The position numbers and the translations under genes were made by a program. Positions 36,601 through 64,000 of a stretch of 64,000 nucleotides of DNA are shown one piece after another. The stretch is from assembly GCA_964019165.1 (NCBI GenBank), contig OZ025278.1, positions 14,565,223 through 14,629,222 on the forward strand, written 5' to 3'. The DNA is from Mastigias papua. Its lineage: Eukaryota > Cnidaria > Scyphozoa > Rhizostomeae > Mastigiidae. How positions within the stretch are numbered: the first letter of the stretch is position 1; the number at the start of each line of letters is the position of its first letter. The notes below the pieces were generated by a model. It was not told where the DNA came from and searched no databases. It was given only the letters and a program-made list of their open reading frames with translations.

Positions 36601-39600
36601 AATAAGCAGACTTGGCAGAATCTAAGATCGCTTGGTGACAAATAGTGCACGAGAAAACAATGAAATAACTTAATTTCATAATCCAGTTTGAATGCATCTC
36701 AAAATTCAAGCTATTTTTCATTCGAAATTCTTCTCCCTCTTTGCTACTATCCCAGATTTGTGAGTCTTCTCGCCTACTTATTTCTCAGCAATTATAACTG
36801 TCAAATCACGATATAAGTTTTCAAGTTTTCACAGGTTGTATTAATCTACTCCCAGCGCCAACTCACCTCACAGGTTTTGTGACGTCAGAATCTTCATAGA
36901 ATACCTCAAATTCATCATGATGTGTGTGGCCAAAGAACTGAGCAGTTATCACATGTGAATACCGGGTGACAATCTCGTAATAATTCCAACTCCAGTGTTT
37001 TAAACAATCTCCAGTACCAGGTGGTATGTGTCCGATAATGTGAACCTAGAATAACAGTGGCTGTATCAACTATAAGTTAAACCAGGCACCGGGCCATATA
37101 TGGCCCATGCAAGGTAATTGGCGCAAACATCAGTCTGAATACAGTTTTCCACCATTATAACGCGGTTCATCTTTAGCCGCCTCGCTGTTTTTTGATCTTT
37201 TTAGTTAAATTTTCAAATATATTCTTTACAATTTGGCACGTTTCATTCTAAGATACTGTACTTCCATCTTAAAAGCAAACAAGGCTAGAACTTTGAGAGT
37301 GTTTAAACTAAAGAGAAATGAGAGAAAATGCTAATGCGGTCTGAAAATAGTTCACAAAAAACTACATTAATTGTCCTATCCCTTGCCAAATCGCAGAGTT
37401 CCCTATGTATTTCCATGCGAAAACTTTTACTACCACACCGAAGACTAATGAACTGCGCAGGAGGCCTAATCAAGTGGAACCACTCAGAGAAAGTGGTCAG
37501 ATGAGATGAAACCACACGGAAAAATTGCACGTAAGTGGTGTGATCAGGTTCAGCCAAAATCACTCCAGAATTCCCTTTGGCTGACGTTCAACACGAGCCT
37601 AATCATTCAAACAAAACTGTTCGCAACAGTTTATCGCAGTCAATTTTCTGAGATATCTATAACTTAACAATAACCAGTTAGTGAATGCCACGCAACCCAC
37701 ATTCAAATGAATGGCCCGTTCCCAGTGTTCTCACCACTGCCATAGTGAATCACGAATAAGGTATATACAAAAACAGAGATGCAAACCTTTTCGTTGTTTT
37801 TCTCGGCTTTTTCAAGGACTCCAATCATCCACTGAAGCTGCCCAGCTGGATCAGTATTGTTTACAAGAAGCCACCAATTCATGTTGTTGCAGTAGTTCAT
37901 ATTCAGTGAGATTATACGTAGGCCCTTCCTTACGAGCGCAGTGTAATACCCTCCTCTGTGAAAACAAATATCGGAATAATTTAACTTTCAAAGCTCCTCA
38001 TACCAAAACGAAGCCTAATCGATATGCAAGTCCACATTCGACTGGCTTACTGATTCAAGCATCATTTAAAATAACACTTCTGGAATAACTAGGCCAAAAT
38101 CTGTGAAAATTTCAAACAATCGAAAGACTACATATTGTTCTTATCCAATAATATAAACGAAGCATATAACCAATTCATTCGCGTGGAAATGTTTCCGAAA
38201 GAACTGTGATCTTGCAGGGATCTATCCAATTTCTTTCTAAACGGGCAGCAAAACATTGAAATACTTCCAATACAAATGAAGTTGGGCACCAAAGATTCCT
38301 GTTGCACAATTCCTTAATACACGTTTTTTTTATAAGAAAAAAGTTTATAAGAAAATGAGGCTCAAATGGCCAAGATCTTAAGAAAATCCTAAGAAAATCA
38401 CAAGACTCAAGTTCAAGAAAATGCTAAGGAAATTACAGTTCATCTTCTTTACATGCCAGAAATTGATATTGGCTCATTTTTGCAAACTCTCGTACAAAGA
38501 TCGAGACTTATGGTGGCCCAACAAATACAAAGTAGCCTGTTTCAGCCAGTTTTTTCCTTCAGAAGTTAAGAAAATCTTAAGAAAATCTCAGCCTCAAATT
38601 CGTGAAAAGTTAAGAAAATTGAGCCTCAAGAAAAAAAGCGTTTTTCTTATAAAAAAAAACGTGTATACACTTACTTTAGAATGGTTTCTCTCGTGTCCTT
38701 TGGAAGCCACTGTCCCCAAAGCTCTGCTAAAGCATTGCGCAACCAGTTATTCGAATGAGAGTCTCGAACAAATGGAGGTGGAAAGCTGCAAATTAGAGAC
38801 AAAGATAATAACTGCTACATTTCCAGGAATAAAACAGGCTGAACCATAACAAAAGGGTTATGAAAGCAGCTCTAGTCAGTGGTGTAAAACCAACTTTGTA
38901 CAGGGGAGGACTCTTTCTGTTGTGAAGAGCATTTCGAAAACAAAACGTTGACAGGAGCCCACCCTTCAAAGCTATAGAAAGCTTCTAGAATCACGAATAT
39001 ACTCTACTCGCAACCTGGTGGAACAATGATGTACATTAGACAATAACAGGCAGTGTAGCTATAGTCAGGTTCTTTTACTCTTGGGTGCTTAATATAACGG
39101 GGGGTTGGAATAAAAGGGAGGCCAGAAAAATCCCAAAAACCCTACTAACATTGGGCTGGAATAAACAGGGGTTGGAACATGACAAGAAATGTAATAGAAG
39201 GGCATTGGGACAAAAATTTTAAAAACTGAAATTACAATTTGATGTTCAGAATAAACTAAAACTGTCTAAATGAAGTGTAATGCAGTATCATACTAAAAAA
39301 TACTAAACAATACTGTATGCGCGATAATCATGATATGCTTATTGGTAGTTTTCACTTGCATGCCAAAGTACCTTCTCTAACATTGTATTTAAACACTAAT
39401 AGGTGCTGACTTTGATATATGCTGTCCTTACCTATTAACTGGTGCACCCTCGTGGTTTCCAACTGCTGGGAATATTTTGATGTCAGGGAAGTATTTCAGG
39501 AGTGCTGTACCAGCAAACTTTAATGCAGAGATCTAGACAAAAATGGATCATTATGACTAGGTAGTGGGCAAAGCAGAACAAACCTTTGCAAAGCAGAAAA

Positions 39601-42600
39601 ATACAATACTATCTCACATGAAAATAAGTCATCAGACTTCTGCAAAATGACTATTTCATATAATTTTCACCCAATACCACAATCAGAAGTGTAAATAAAG
39701 GCAGTATAGGGGTGCTACACCCCCTACATAATTTCAGTACCCAGTCTCAGTCACTAGGTGAGAGGAATAAAGTCAGTCCTGATCTGGCTTTGAACTTGGC
39801 CTTCTCTTCTGATTATTTAATTCATCTGGTGTTTTCTATTTAGAGTGAATATATCATTATAATCTAAAAGGGTGTTTCCCTAAAACTTAAAGGGTGCATA
39901 CTTCAAAAGTTTCCCTGGGGCTTTGCCCCCAGACCCTGTGTTTTATTCCTCTCCCACTAGTTCAAAGCCAACACTGCCACTAGATACTTGGCCCCATTAA
40001 ATGGACACTCCCAAGATCTACACTTGCACACCTGATCACAATGGCTCACTGTTCTAAACTTTTCTTTGATTGGCAGGTTGAAGTTAAGAGTCATAAAACC
40101 GTTCACATATTCCAAGTGGCATCTAGATAGTAATAATGGATTCTTATTTCTAATTATAAAAAAAGAATTTTAGGGCCATAAAACATTTGATCAAAAACAT
40201 ACCTGATCATCCCTAGACTGATTCCAAATGTTGTGTGGGGGAACATCTCCTGTCCACATGATGTAATCAATCTATGATGCAAAGTGATTAGCATCCATTA
40301 CGAGTGAAATACAAAATTATCACAAAAAGAACATTACCAACATCATCATCACAATTACTACTTCAATCACCAAGATCATCATTATCATCATCATCATGAT
40401 TATCATCACCACCATTATCATCATCACCACTACCACTACAATCATCACCATCACCACTATCAACAACATCACCATCATCACCATGACCATCAATATCATC
40501 ATAATCACCATCATCACATCACCATCATCATCATCACCATCACCAGCAAGATCATCACCATCATCACAATCATCATCATCATCACATCACTATCATCATC
40601 ATCCTCAATATTATGATCTTCAACATCATCATCACATCACCACCACCATCATTGAATGTACTAAACCTTTCAGTGTTATCAAAACAGCCAAATTTCTGGT
40701 TCCCTACTTCTTCCAGTATAGTAAAGAAACACTCACGTCTTTATGATTATCCTTAATATGTTGAAACAAGCTATCCAATGTGATAACTGGTGTGTCACAA
40801 TTGTAATACCCAAACTTGCCAGCAGGGGTGACACCTTTTGCTAAAATAACACATGTAAATATACCAGATCCATTACTACATAAACAACAGTAAGCTGATT
40901 ATTATTCTAAGGCCTATGTCCTCCAAGAAGTATATGGCTTTAAAATTGTACTCATGAATAACGTGTTCAAATATAATTTCAGTGAAAGACACATATTCTA
41001 TCAAGCTAAAATTTCACACTCAACTTATTACTGTTTAAGATCCCTCACAAAACCAACATCAGATTCACCTTTCACATCAAAACATCTCATAACATGATCA
41101 AGCATTCTTTTGGTATAAGCTAGATATATCACATGTGGTCAAGAGAAGGGGAGAAAATTCTGGATTAGTGGCCTGAGAAGTACATAGATGTATACATGCA
41201 CAAATTATTTTTAGTTAATATTGAGCAAAACATTGCTGCTCAGAACTAATTGGGGGGGGGGGGGGTAAAAGCCCACAGGTCCTTCCATCCAGTGCATGCT
41301 TTGCATTGTTATTGTTGAGATGCACAAAAACAACACAAAAATGACAAGCAATTTGATACTTTTGACTTATCACACTAGAATTAAATCCTATTATACACAG
41401 AGCTCTAACAGCTAGTCAATGGAAAGGACAGGTAAAGGAGAGCACTTTTTCACACTTTATCCTTGAATAATGCAAGGCAAAATTATCCCCAGGGCTATTG
41501 CTTAATTACATATGGTGGAGCAGAGTGGACTGAGAAGATATAAGTAATCCTTACGTGCTAATCCATCAGTTTTTCTACAGCACAGGGGCTCTCCACAAGC
41601 CGTGTTTGCACCTTCCATGTATATCTGATCAACATGGGTATCAGAGATGTGCAGTACTTTAGAAACAGCTACTGCATCCTGAAACACCACAAAGAATAGT
41701 CACAATTCATCCACATGGCGCAAATGACAATGTTGTTAATTCTTACTGTGTGAGTAGTGGTTTGGAGTAAAATTGATTGCTAAGGGAGGTCTTTTCCTAC
41801 AAATACTTTATACCAAGGTAGGTATTCAATAAAAGTATCAATTTAAGAAAGTCAGAAGTCGGTTCAGTAGAATCAGTTTTACTGTTTTAAACTTTGTGAA
41901 TTTTAATGATTAAATCTTAGTACACAAATGGGAGAAGGGAAGTGGTCTCCAGCAACCCCCATGTAAACAGAAAGTAAAACTATTTTCAATAGCACATTAA
42001 GCATTTGCTCGAACTCACAGTTCCTTGCATTGGTTCGATGACACTTTCCGTCTATTACGCAAAAACCTTTGCTGTCACGTGCAGCAATGACAGAAATAGC
42101 TACGGTCAAGCTATGGTGCCTTTGTCACTCTGTGCTTCTGACAACCACTTACAACAAGTGACAGCTAAGACGTCTCGTGACATTGGTACTAAATTTTTTG
42201 CAGCAACCCGATACCAGCTGGAGACACTGGTTGGAGAACAAAAAACTCCATCAATGCAAACCAGCTTATGGATTTGCTTTAGCGTTGTCTTCGAACAATA
42301 ATACTGTGAGCTAGTGAAACTCTAACTCTTAAGGTCTAACTGAAAAGACAGCCTACACAATTTTTAAAGCTTCTTTCACAGAGCCTTAATATTCTGAATT
42401 TCTTTCTATTTTGAGCCAAAGGTTGCTCTTAGATTTCAGTGATTTCAACATTACTGCTGGTATAAAGTATATTTTTTATAACAAAAAGTGTTCAACGGGC
42501 GCTCCCCAACAAGTTGCTGAGTCACATAATGATCCCCAGACCAAATATGTGAAAGTCGTACTTCTTTCGATCTCTAAAGAAACTCAAATAACTGGCAATT

Positions 42601-43321
42601 CTAGCCCGTTATGAAGCTCTAGTTTTGCATTATTTGTAACTTATTTCTAAATTTCAGCGATTGTGGCCCTTGGTACTTTAATTTGGGAACCAGGCTGTAA
42701 ACAAGTATTTCTTAGTCCTGTACTTCACGTTAAATATTAATTACATATACTTACATTAGTATCCTTATACAAAAGTGCATGCAGATGCTTCGGACACTCA
42801 GAAAAACATACCCGTAAATTAGGGACACTCTTCCCAGTTGTCATTCTTCTGGTCCTGGTTGAATTCGGAAAAGTAACATTCCAAGGCCCATAAGCTGTCC
42901 CTGCATTTGCACAGGTTGGGCCAAGAATAGTACCACAAATATCATCAGGAGTGACAACTGCCATATCAAAAACGGTCAGCACTTCGTCTTTAAATTCACG
43001 TACCACTCCATAGCAGACCCTTTCATCTTCGATCTTAAAATCTATGCACACTTTCGTGAATTCTTTTACGATTTCGTCCTCAGTTTTTCCAAGTTCAAGG
43101 TAGTATCTCAAGAAGCCAGCTACCGTCTTACACAGCGAACATGATACCTCCCTTCCTACACTGCCAAGTTTTTGCTCAATCCAAGCAAGCGTTCTCCGTA
43201 GACCAGATAGGCCTTTGCCATTTGTCGGATGCACAACGCCGTCATATTTCACGGGAGTTGGCAGAGCATCTGATAGAACATAGCATGAAAGAAGGATAGC
43301 ACACACAGCTTTAACGTTCAT
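33680..43321 (-). CDS. SMPD1: Acid sphingomyelinase (sphingomyelin phosphodiesterase)
   Basis: Lysosomal or secreted zinc phosphodiesterase that cleaves sphingomyelin to ceramide and phosphocholine. Minus-strand join of 12 exons: 43321-42755, 41678-41555, 40840-40737, 40271-40203, 39532-39432, 38785-38675, 37955-37787, 37045-36867, 36382-36286, 35648-35559, 34864-34770, 33848-33680. All junctions are GT-AG and in phase, giving 1875 nt and 624 aa (human about 630). There is a signal peptide (1-19) and a saposin-B domain (about 59-140, Cys 61, 64, 92, 103, 129, 137). The metallophosphatase motifs are SDTHVD (D202, H204), TGD (D274), GNHE (N314, H315), GHIPPG (H421) and FGHTH (H455, H457), all matching human metal and catalytic residues. 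[15 protein letters not shown] and LNPGYRIY motifs separate SMPD1 from SMPDL3. It ends in Cys (LRKC), like the human enzyme with its regulatory C-terminal Cys. Introns hold two MITEs and an ATC repeat. Confidence 0.93.
34917..35050. mobile_element. Second hAT-type MITE
   Basis: A 134-bp element in the intron between sphingomyelinase exons 11 and 10. The ends CAGTTGTTCCCAACTGGGG and, inverted, CAGTGGTCCTCAAACTTTT are hAT-like. The flanking 8-mers CTACACAA and CCATACAA agree at six positions. Its 5' end resembles the 3' end of the element at 2280-2530 (CAACTGGGGTC and CAAACTGGGGTC). Confidence 0.8.
38317..38667. mobile_element. Foldback MITE beside a splice donor
   Basis: The ends TACACGTTTTTTTTATAAG and, inverted, TACACGTTTTTTTTTATAAG continue to GAGGCTCAA on both arms, giving arms of about 50 bp in a 350-bp element. 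The flanking TA suggests a Tc1/mariner-type TA target. Internal AAGAAAATCCTAAGAAAATC units repeat. It ends 7 bp from the donor of sphingomyelinase exon 6 (38675|38674). Confidence 0.8.
40338..40652. repeat. Imperfect ATC/ACC trinucleotide repeat
   Basis: About 300 bp of CATCATCAC-type repeats with many substitutions, in the intron between sphingomyelinase exons 4 and 3. Open frames through it (116 and 65 codons) are repeat artefacts. Confidence 0.9.
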
Positions 43322-45338
43322 ACTTGAGTGATGCTAGCTTTCAACCCTGTTCTGTTGCTGGCTTTCGCCAGATTGACACAACGCAACTACTAACATGAAA
43401 ACAACTGGCTGGCATGATTATATCTACATGCACCGTGCGTGTCAAAACTGTGCTAAGCAGGAGCATATCGGTGGTCTCGTGATGACACACCTTCATGCAG
43501 CTGGGTGCATTTTTACACACTGACCTCGGAAAAGTTTTTTTAAGACTCGCTATTTAAATTTTGGTTTGTTCCATCCAAGTTTGATTATTGGGCAGAAAGT
43601 TATAGAAAAGTTTCTTGTAACCACCAGATGAGCTTATGGCTGCCGCTACCAGTAGCCCCCGATTTTTTTCTAAATACTCGTTGGTTCTTTACGTGTTCGC
43701 TGCAATGAAAGCGAAATGCATACATGCCTGGCCACATTTCAATAAGACTTCCATGCAAAAGTTGCAAACGTCATCAAACATGGATGCACAGTGCTCACAG
43801 AACATAAAACGTCATAATAGATCATCAAATATCGTCAGACAAATGTAGGAAGACAGTCTCCTTCAGTTTGCATTGAGACTTCTGAGAACTCCATTTATTT
43901 AGAATATCTCCCTCTGGATGTGACAAGATCAGTGGCGATACGACATGAGAGGACTAGGGGACGACATGTTCTTCCCCCAGTTGTCTCCGGAATCAATTTT
44001 GCAATTCGTGGGAATTCGAGAAGAAAATATTTGAGGAGGAGGAAGATTCATAGCAAAGCATAATTCTTCATAATTTACGAGCTTGAGTTCCATATTTTAT
44101 TGTACGCTGTACAAAAAGGTGTGGTCCTGAAAGGGCGAGGTCTGTTAAAATCCCCATTATTCTGTTCATCCTCTAAGTTTTCTTGAAGCTAGCAAACTAA
44201 CAGTGTAGTTAGATCTTATTTCATATAAGATACATACTAATATACATTTCAGCAACCACACAAAAAAACCGGTAACACATGGACTCTGAACCCTGTCTTG
44301 ATTCATATTGATCTGCTTTTCTACCAAACCAAGTTTCATAACACTTAGAGACGAGTCATTAATTACTTGTGGGGAGAGGATGGAAGACATTCTCAAATAT
44401 TTGATGACCTTTTTGTCCCCCTCTCAGATTTATGTAAATATTTTGATCCCCACTCCAGGATTTCAGAAGACACTCCATAGTCCTTCTCTTGAAATGCTCT
44501 TTATTTTTCATCCCCCCTTCATCTGAGTGTGCAGAATTTTGGTTCCCCCTCCCAAATGTCTTCCATCCCCTCCCCTGGAAGAATAAATGCCCATTGATAT
44601 TCTAACAGCAACATTATCACACCTACCATTTTCAATAAAAGCGTGAATCGAATTTGTAAGTACTATTAATTCTGGGTTAAGGTGACAAGTGGCTAAAATT
44701 ACTGTAGTTGAACAGTCTAATGGATATTTTGCTGAACATTTTCAAATCTCTTCTTCCGAAATCTCTTTTCATAAGCGGCTTGCTACTAGTCAAATAGCTA
44801 TCCGGAAAATGCATGGGCTCCTCACCACAAATAAGGAATAAAGATAATTCGAAAGTCAAGCTAAAGACAACTGAATTGAAAAAGTCCCCTATTTGGCAGC
44901 CTGGCAAGACAGTAGTGAAGAGAAATGTGAACTAGGGTACATTAAACAAAGATCTGTTACAGAAGGATGAAATAGATGAATAAATGAATGATTAACTAAA
45001 TCTTATACATTGAGTTCTTGTGTCAAGATCAAGGATGAATGAGAGAGTCTCCAAGATATGCAGCTAATGCCATTTCTTTGAACTAGCTCAAAATCTATCC
45101 TGGGTTATTATTCTGAAGAAAATGAATATTTATTCCACCCAAAGTTCGCTATTCCATTTGAATTTTATTGCTGACCGAGGGCAAAACTTATGACAATCAT
45201 AATTGCAACAAAAACAACTCAGCTCCAATGTGATGAACGTCCGCACACAGTTCCATAGGCCATTTGAAACCGTACGATCTTAGATGAGCTATGAAATACG
45301 TTATCAGAATTAATTGGTAAATAAGACCTTGAATTCCG
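43322..45338. other. Upstream region of the sphingomyelinase gene
   Basis: The 5' flank of the minus-strand sphingomyelinase gene. Apart from the inverted repeat at 44371-44575 I see no gene. No core promoter could be fixed. Confidence 0.4.
44371..44575. mobile_element. Inverted-repeat element (MITE-like)
   Basis: GGGGAGAGGATGGAAGACAT on the left is matched inverted by GGGGAGGGGATGGAAGACAT on the right. The interior also alternates CCCC-rich blocks. No target duplication is clear. Confidence 0.6.
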
Positions 45339-46285
45339 ATGTTATGTTATGTTATGTTATGTTATGTTATGTTATGTAATGTTATGTTATGTTATGTTAT
45401 GTTATGTTATGTTATGTTATGTTATGTTATGTTATGTTATGTTATGTTATGTTATGTTTTGTTATGTTATGTTGTTATGTTGTTATGTTATATTATGTTA
45501 TGTTATGTTACGTTATGCTATGTTATGTTATGTTATGTGATTTTATGTTATGTCATGTTATGTTATGTTATGTTATGTTATGTTATGTTATGTTATGTTA
45601 TGTTATGTTATGTTATGTTATGTTATGTTATGTTATGCTATGTTATGTTATGTTATGCTATGTTATGTTATGTTATGTTATGTGATTTTATGTTATGTCA
45701 TGTTATGTTATGTTATGTTATGTTATGTTATGTTATGTTATGTTATGTTATGTTATGTTATGTTATGTTATGTTATGCTATGTTATGTTATGTTATGTTA
45801 TGTTATGTTACGTTATGCTATGTTATGTCATGTTATGTGATTTTATGTTATGTCATGTTATGTTATGTTATGTTATGTTATGTTATGTTATGTTATGTTA
45901 TGTTATGCTATGTTATGTTATGTTATGCTATGTTATGTTATGTTATGTTATGTGATTTTATGTTATGTCATGTTATGTTATGTTATGTTATGTTATGTTA
46001 TGTTATGTTATGTTATGTTATGTTATGCTATGTTATGTTATGTTATGTTATGTTATGTTATGTTATGTTATGTTATGTTATGTTATGTTATGTTATGCTA
46101 TGTTATGTTATGTTATGTTATGTGATTTTATGTTATGTCATGTTATGTTATGTTATGTTATGTTATGTTATGTTATGTTATGTTATGTTATGTTATGTTA
46201 TGTTATGTTATGTTATGTTATGTTATGTTATCTTATCTTATCTTATCTTATTTTATCTTATGTTATGTTATGTTATGTTATGTTA
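45339..46285. repeat. TTATG pentanucleotide satellite with higher-order markers
   Basis: About 950 bp of (GTTAT)n. Variant units recur: a GTGATTTTATG marker followed by GTCATG at 45537, 45682, 45837, 45952 and 46122, and ATGCTATG units between them. All offsets are multiples of five. The 386-codon open frame is only the pentamer read as MLCYV. Confidence 0.97.
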
Positions 46286-47552
46286 CATCTTACTACATTA
46301 TGTTATATTATATTCTTATGGAATGCTATGCCATGTTAAATTACCCTATACTATCTTTCAAGCAATCTTACATTTGCTATGTTATGTTAATTTATGCTAT
46401 TCAATGTTACACTACCTACTCCCATGCTGTGCTGTAACGCTATGCTATACCACAACATGTGTTCATATCCTATCTTACGTTGATAATGATCTTATCTAAT
46501 TAAGACCAAGCCTGCACAAACAGGAAATGATCCTGTCCTGGTGCAACGTGCAACACTTTCTAAAGATCCAGATTGCAAGGAATGACATGTTTCAAATAAT
46601 CAACATAACCAGGTCATCTATTTATCTATCTGTTTTTTAATTTGCTCCTATGTAAACAGATTCTCAAACTTTTTTAGTTCATTCACAGTATAAGCGGACA
46701 TTTAAAAACAACACTATTCGTGCCTGATTTCCGCGATAGGTGCATTTCAACTTGCAAATAGACATAAATTGTATAGGCTATTTTCATCATCACGCTGACC
46801 TTGCATGACCTAAAGGAAGTAAGCTAAATCTCCTTGAAGTCTTTTTCAGTATTAAATCCATTCATCTAAGCATTACATGTCATTTAGACAATAAATAATT
46901 TAACAGTGATAAGAAAGTATCTAAAAGTGCATAACTGCAAGGTGATATCAGCTAAAAGCTAAAATGGCAGACGAAACGAAACAAATAATTCTGTTGTGCT
47001 TTTGCTTTTGTACGGTTAGGCTGCAAAGTGCTCAAAATGGCCAGAACTGCACAAGCATTAATCAAAAAAGTAGCTAAAGTGCTGAGGTAAAACTATCAAA
47101 AGTTTATAAGTTTCCGTAAAACAACACATATATCAAAGATAAGCCTTTGAGACGAAAAGGATCAATTCTTCATTCATTGGCAAGTCTAGGAGAGATACTG
47201 ATGAAAAGGCTCTCACACTCTTCAAAGGTGGTCAAAAGTCAGCTGCCTGAGAGCACCCCTCTCCAATGCCCTTCGACTCAAGCGGAAAGCCCATGGTTTG
47301 AAGCAATTTTTACAGTTTTGGCAAATCTACAATAGCTATTACAATCAATATTATTACAAAGGACCCGACAGATGAGCTAAGAGCCGGTTCACTTGACTTG
47401 TAAAGAGACAATTGTACTTGCTAAATCATGCATGTAATTAAACGGGTGCCCCAATTCTTCCTAGGCTCAACCTCCATTCCCAGTGGCTCAGCCAAAATGG
47501 TAGTGCAAATTTCTGCAGAAAAATAGCGAAAATATTTTGTAGGGCCTGCAGC
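46286..47552. other. 5' region of the EGF-repeat gene
   Basis: The pentamer decays into ordinary AT-rich sequence. This is the presumed promoter and 5' UTR of the plus-strand EGF gene. No core promoter element could be assigned, and an upstream non-coding exon cannot be excluded. Confidence 0.4.
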
Positions 47553-62393
<14,841 letters not shown>

Positions 62394-64000
62394 GTAAGTT
62401 CTCTCTAAGTTAAACGTTTCCAGTAGTTAATATAAAAGGACAGATACTCAAGATACTCATTTCTTATCAACCAATAACAGCTAAATAATCAGAACTAAGC
62501 ACAAAAAGCCTATGATGAAACAAGGGAGTAAATGTCATATTGTCGACCAGTTTTGGTTGGAACGCACAACCAAAACGACGAGGAAGACAGCCATGTCGCT
62601 TGTTAGATCTTTTATTTGAAACGTTCATGTACATTGATAAGTCCATTGCACATAAACTTTTCGCGAATCACGGATATATCGTGCTAGAATTCTAACACAG
62701 CACATCGATGTCTTTCTCGCCGTTCTGTTCCTGTGTTTCACAATAAAACAGCTGCTACTAACTTAAGTTACGGCATCAACTCTGGTTGGGAAATCGGCTG
62801 TTAGAAAAAGGTGTATGTATTCAAGCAATAACCAAATAGACTACACACTGAAAGTAGACACAAGACTTGCCAGGATACTATAGAAATCCATATCTCCAAT
62901 CACCGTACGTATAAAAATGGCTGATTGATTGGAGAATCTGTTTCATGTACTGTAAATAAGTCATTAGAGGACCTCTTCATACACATACACTGAGCACTTT
63001 CGTTACAAGAGCCGTGATAAGAAGTACAAATGTGACATTCTAGGTAAAGCAGCGTATTAGTAAGAACTGAATTTGATCGCCACTAACCAACTCCCATTGC
63101 GTGATCAGGTGCAAGCATAATTCATCCAAATACATAGCATTATCTTTAGTACTTTACAAGCAGGCAATCACAAACAGCTACATAGCAACTTAGCTATACC
63201 GAATCCATGTCATTACTACGTTGTTCAAGATATTGAGTTCAGTATCTAGCGAAGTCAAACAGCTAGCGAATAAAGTTCTATAGGAACTCAATAATTCCTC
63301 AATAGGTTCTAGCGAAATCTAACAATTGTTTGAATTAGATCGTTGGATTTAAAACTCAGATAAAGTTAGGAGATAGAACCATATGTATCTAATACAAAGT
63401 GTAAATAAAGGAGTAGATGATATGCAATAGCTGTTAGATGAATTGCCATAAAATGCGCACAAAAGTTAAGATACATCCAAGATATGTGTTTGTCTTCTGA
63501 CTCCTCTGTTTTGAGCGTGGGGGAAATTCTAACGGATGGGAAATTTGAGGAGAGACAATGCACTAAGAAACGGCATGACCCTACATTTAACATAAATTAC
63601 TTTTATTTTCCCTACATTAAACAGAATGTAACTGTTTGTCCACAGAAAAAAAGAGTATAAGCATAGATTCTACATGAATCACAAAAAAAGTTTGAGAACT
63701 TTCCGGTTTAGTTCACATCACCAACAAAACGTTTCCTTTTAAAATCTCCATCAAGCGCACGAGAGTCTTAAGCTGCTATTTACAGAAATGCCAACCTATC
63801 CGTTCAGATTTCCTATTCGTTCAACTCACAGGAGATGAATGAGGACAAGAAGGAGAGATCCATGAATAGTGAAGAACTAGGTACTATCAGGCTGACTAGC
63901 AAATGCGAGAAGCCTTAAAGAAATAAAAAAGTTTGTAATATCCATACGAAAGGAAGTGATTCTAAAAATCTTTACAGATCTTCATTCCATTGAGTTTATT
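62394..64000. other. Region after EGF exon 16
   Basis: AT-rich, with no further EGF module visible to the window end. The only candidate coding segment is the short exon at 63625. The gene may end there or continue beyond the window. Confidence 0.4.
63625..63677 (+). CDS. Candidate terminal exon of the EGF gene
   Basis: A strong pyrimidine tract (TTTTATTTTCCCTACATTAAACAG) precedes 63625. In the phase required by exon 16 the sequence reads QCNCLSTEKKSISIDST and then TGA at 63675-63677. A second acceptor (CCACAG, 63645) is in the same frame, so either would end the protein at the same stop, with no membrane anchor. The support is only splice grammar and phase. Confidence 0.3.

Noticed and set aside
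40320..40746. Met/Ile/Val-rich and Ile/Thr/Ser-rich open frames
   Set aside because: They come from the imperfect ATC repeat in a sphingomyelinase intron.
45339..46499. A 386-codon open frame of MLCYV repeats
   Set aside because: It is a pentanucleotide satellite read in frame; all three plus-strand frames give the same periodic peptide, so it is not a gene.

Overview
The window is AT-rich animal nuclear DNA. Its genes are cut by GT-AG introns of roughly 0.3-1.5 kb, and it carries many microsatellites and terminal-inverted-repeat transposon remnants. The reconstructed proteins (a thiopurine S-methyltransferase-like enzyme, an acid sphingomyelinase, a multi-EGF secreted protein) are metazoan. 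The repeat load and gene style suggest an invertebrate, and a cnidarian or another marine phylum is plausible, but the sequence alone does not settle the taxon. Gene models were built by eye from splice sites, reading phase and recognised domains; no alignment was run.

Layout. (1) 134-458: the broken 3' end of an unrecognised minus-strand gene. (2) 1.36-27.8 kb: three tandem minus-strand TPMT-like genes (here A, B, C). Each has eight coding exons with matching phases, conserved flanks and a conserved poly(A) signal about 200 bp past the stop. All three read as intact (235, 237 and 235 aa). A roughly 3.9 kb P-element-like transposon with a THAP-like exon and a nested LINE fragment sits 63 bp upstream of the ATG of copy B. 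(3) 29.5-31.1 kb: a two-exon minus-strand gene for a 350-aa type II membrane protein, possibly a glycosyltransferase. (4) 31.7-32.3 kb: a tetranucleotide repeat, a 15-bp minisatellite and a relic of the same repeat family found inside the P-like element. (5) 33.7-43.3 kb: a complete 12-exon acid sphingomyelinase gene (624 aa) on the minus strand, with a saposin-B domain and all metal and catalytic residues. (6) 43.3-47.5 kb: the intergenic gap to the divergent next gene, dominated by nearly 1 kb of TTATG pentanucleotide satellite. (7) 47.55-62.4 kb and perhaps to 63.68 kb: a plus-strand gene of at least 16 exons for a secreted protein with 15 EGF domains.

The most unusual object is the last EGF domain of that protein. 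A single 969-bp exon carries an EGF module split between its third and fourth cysteines by about 294 residues rich in His, Asp and Glu that end in a basic segment. The first EGF module is also unusually His/Arg-rich, so both ends of the EGF array could bind metal or respond to pH. Second in interest is the TPMT array, where local duplication, exon-sized relics and a transposon separating promoter from coding sequence can all be read directly.
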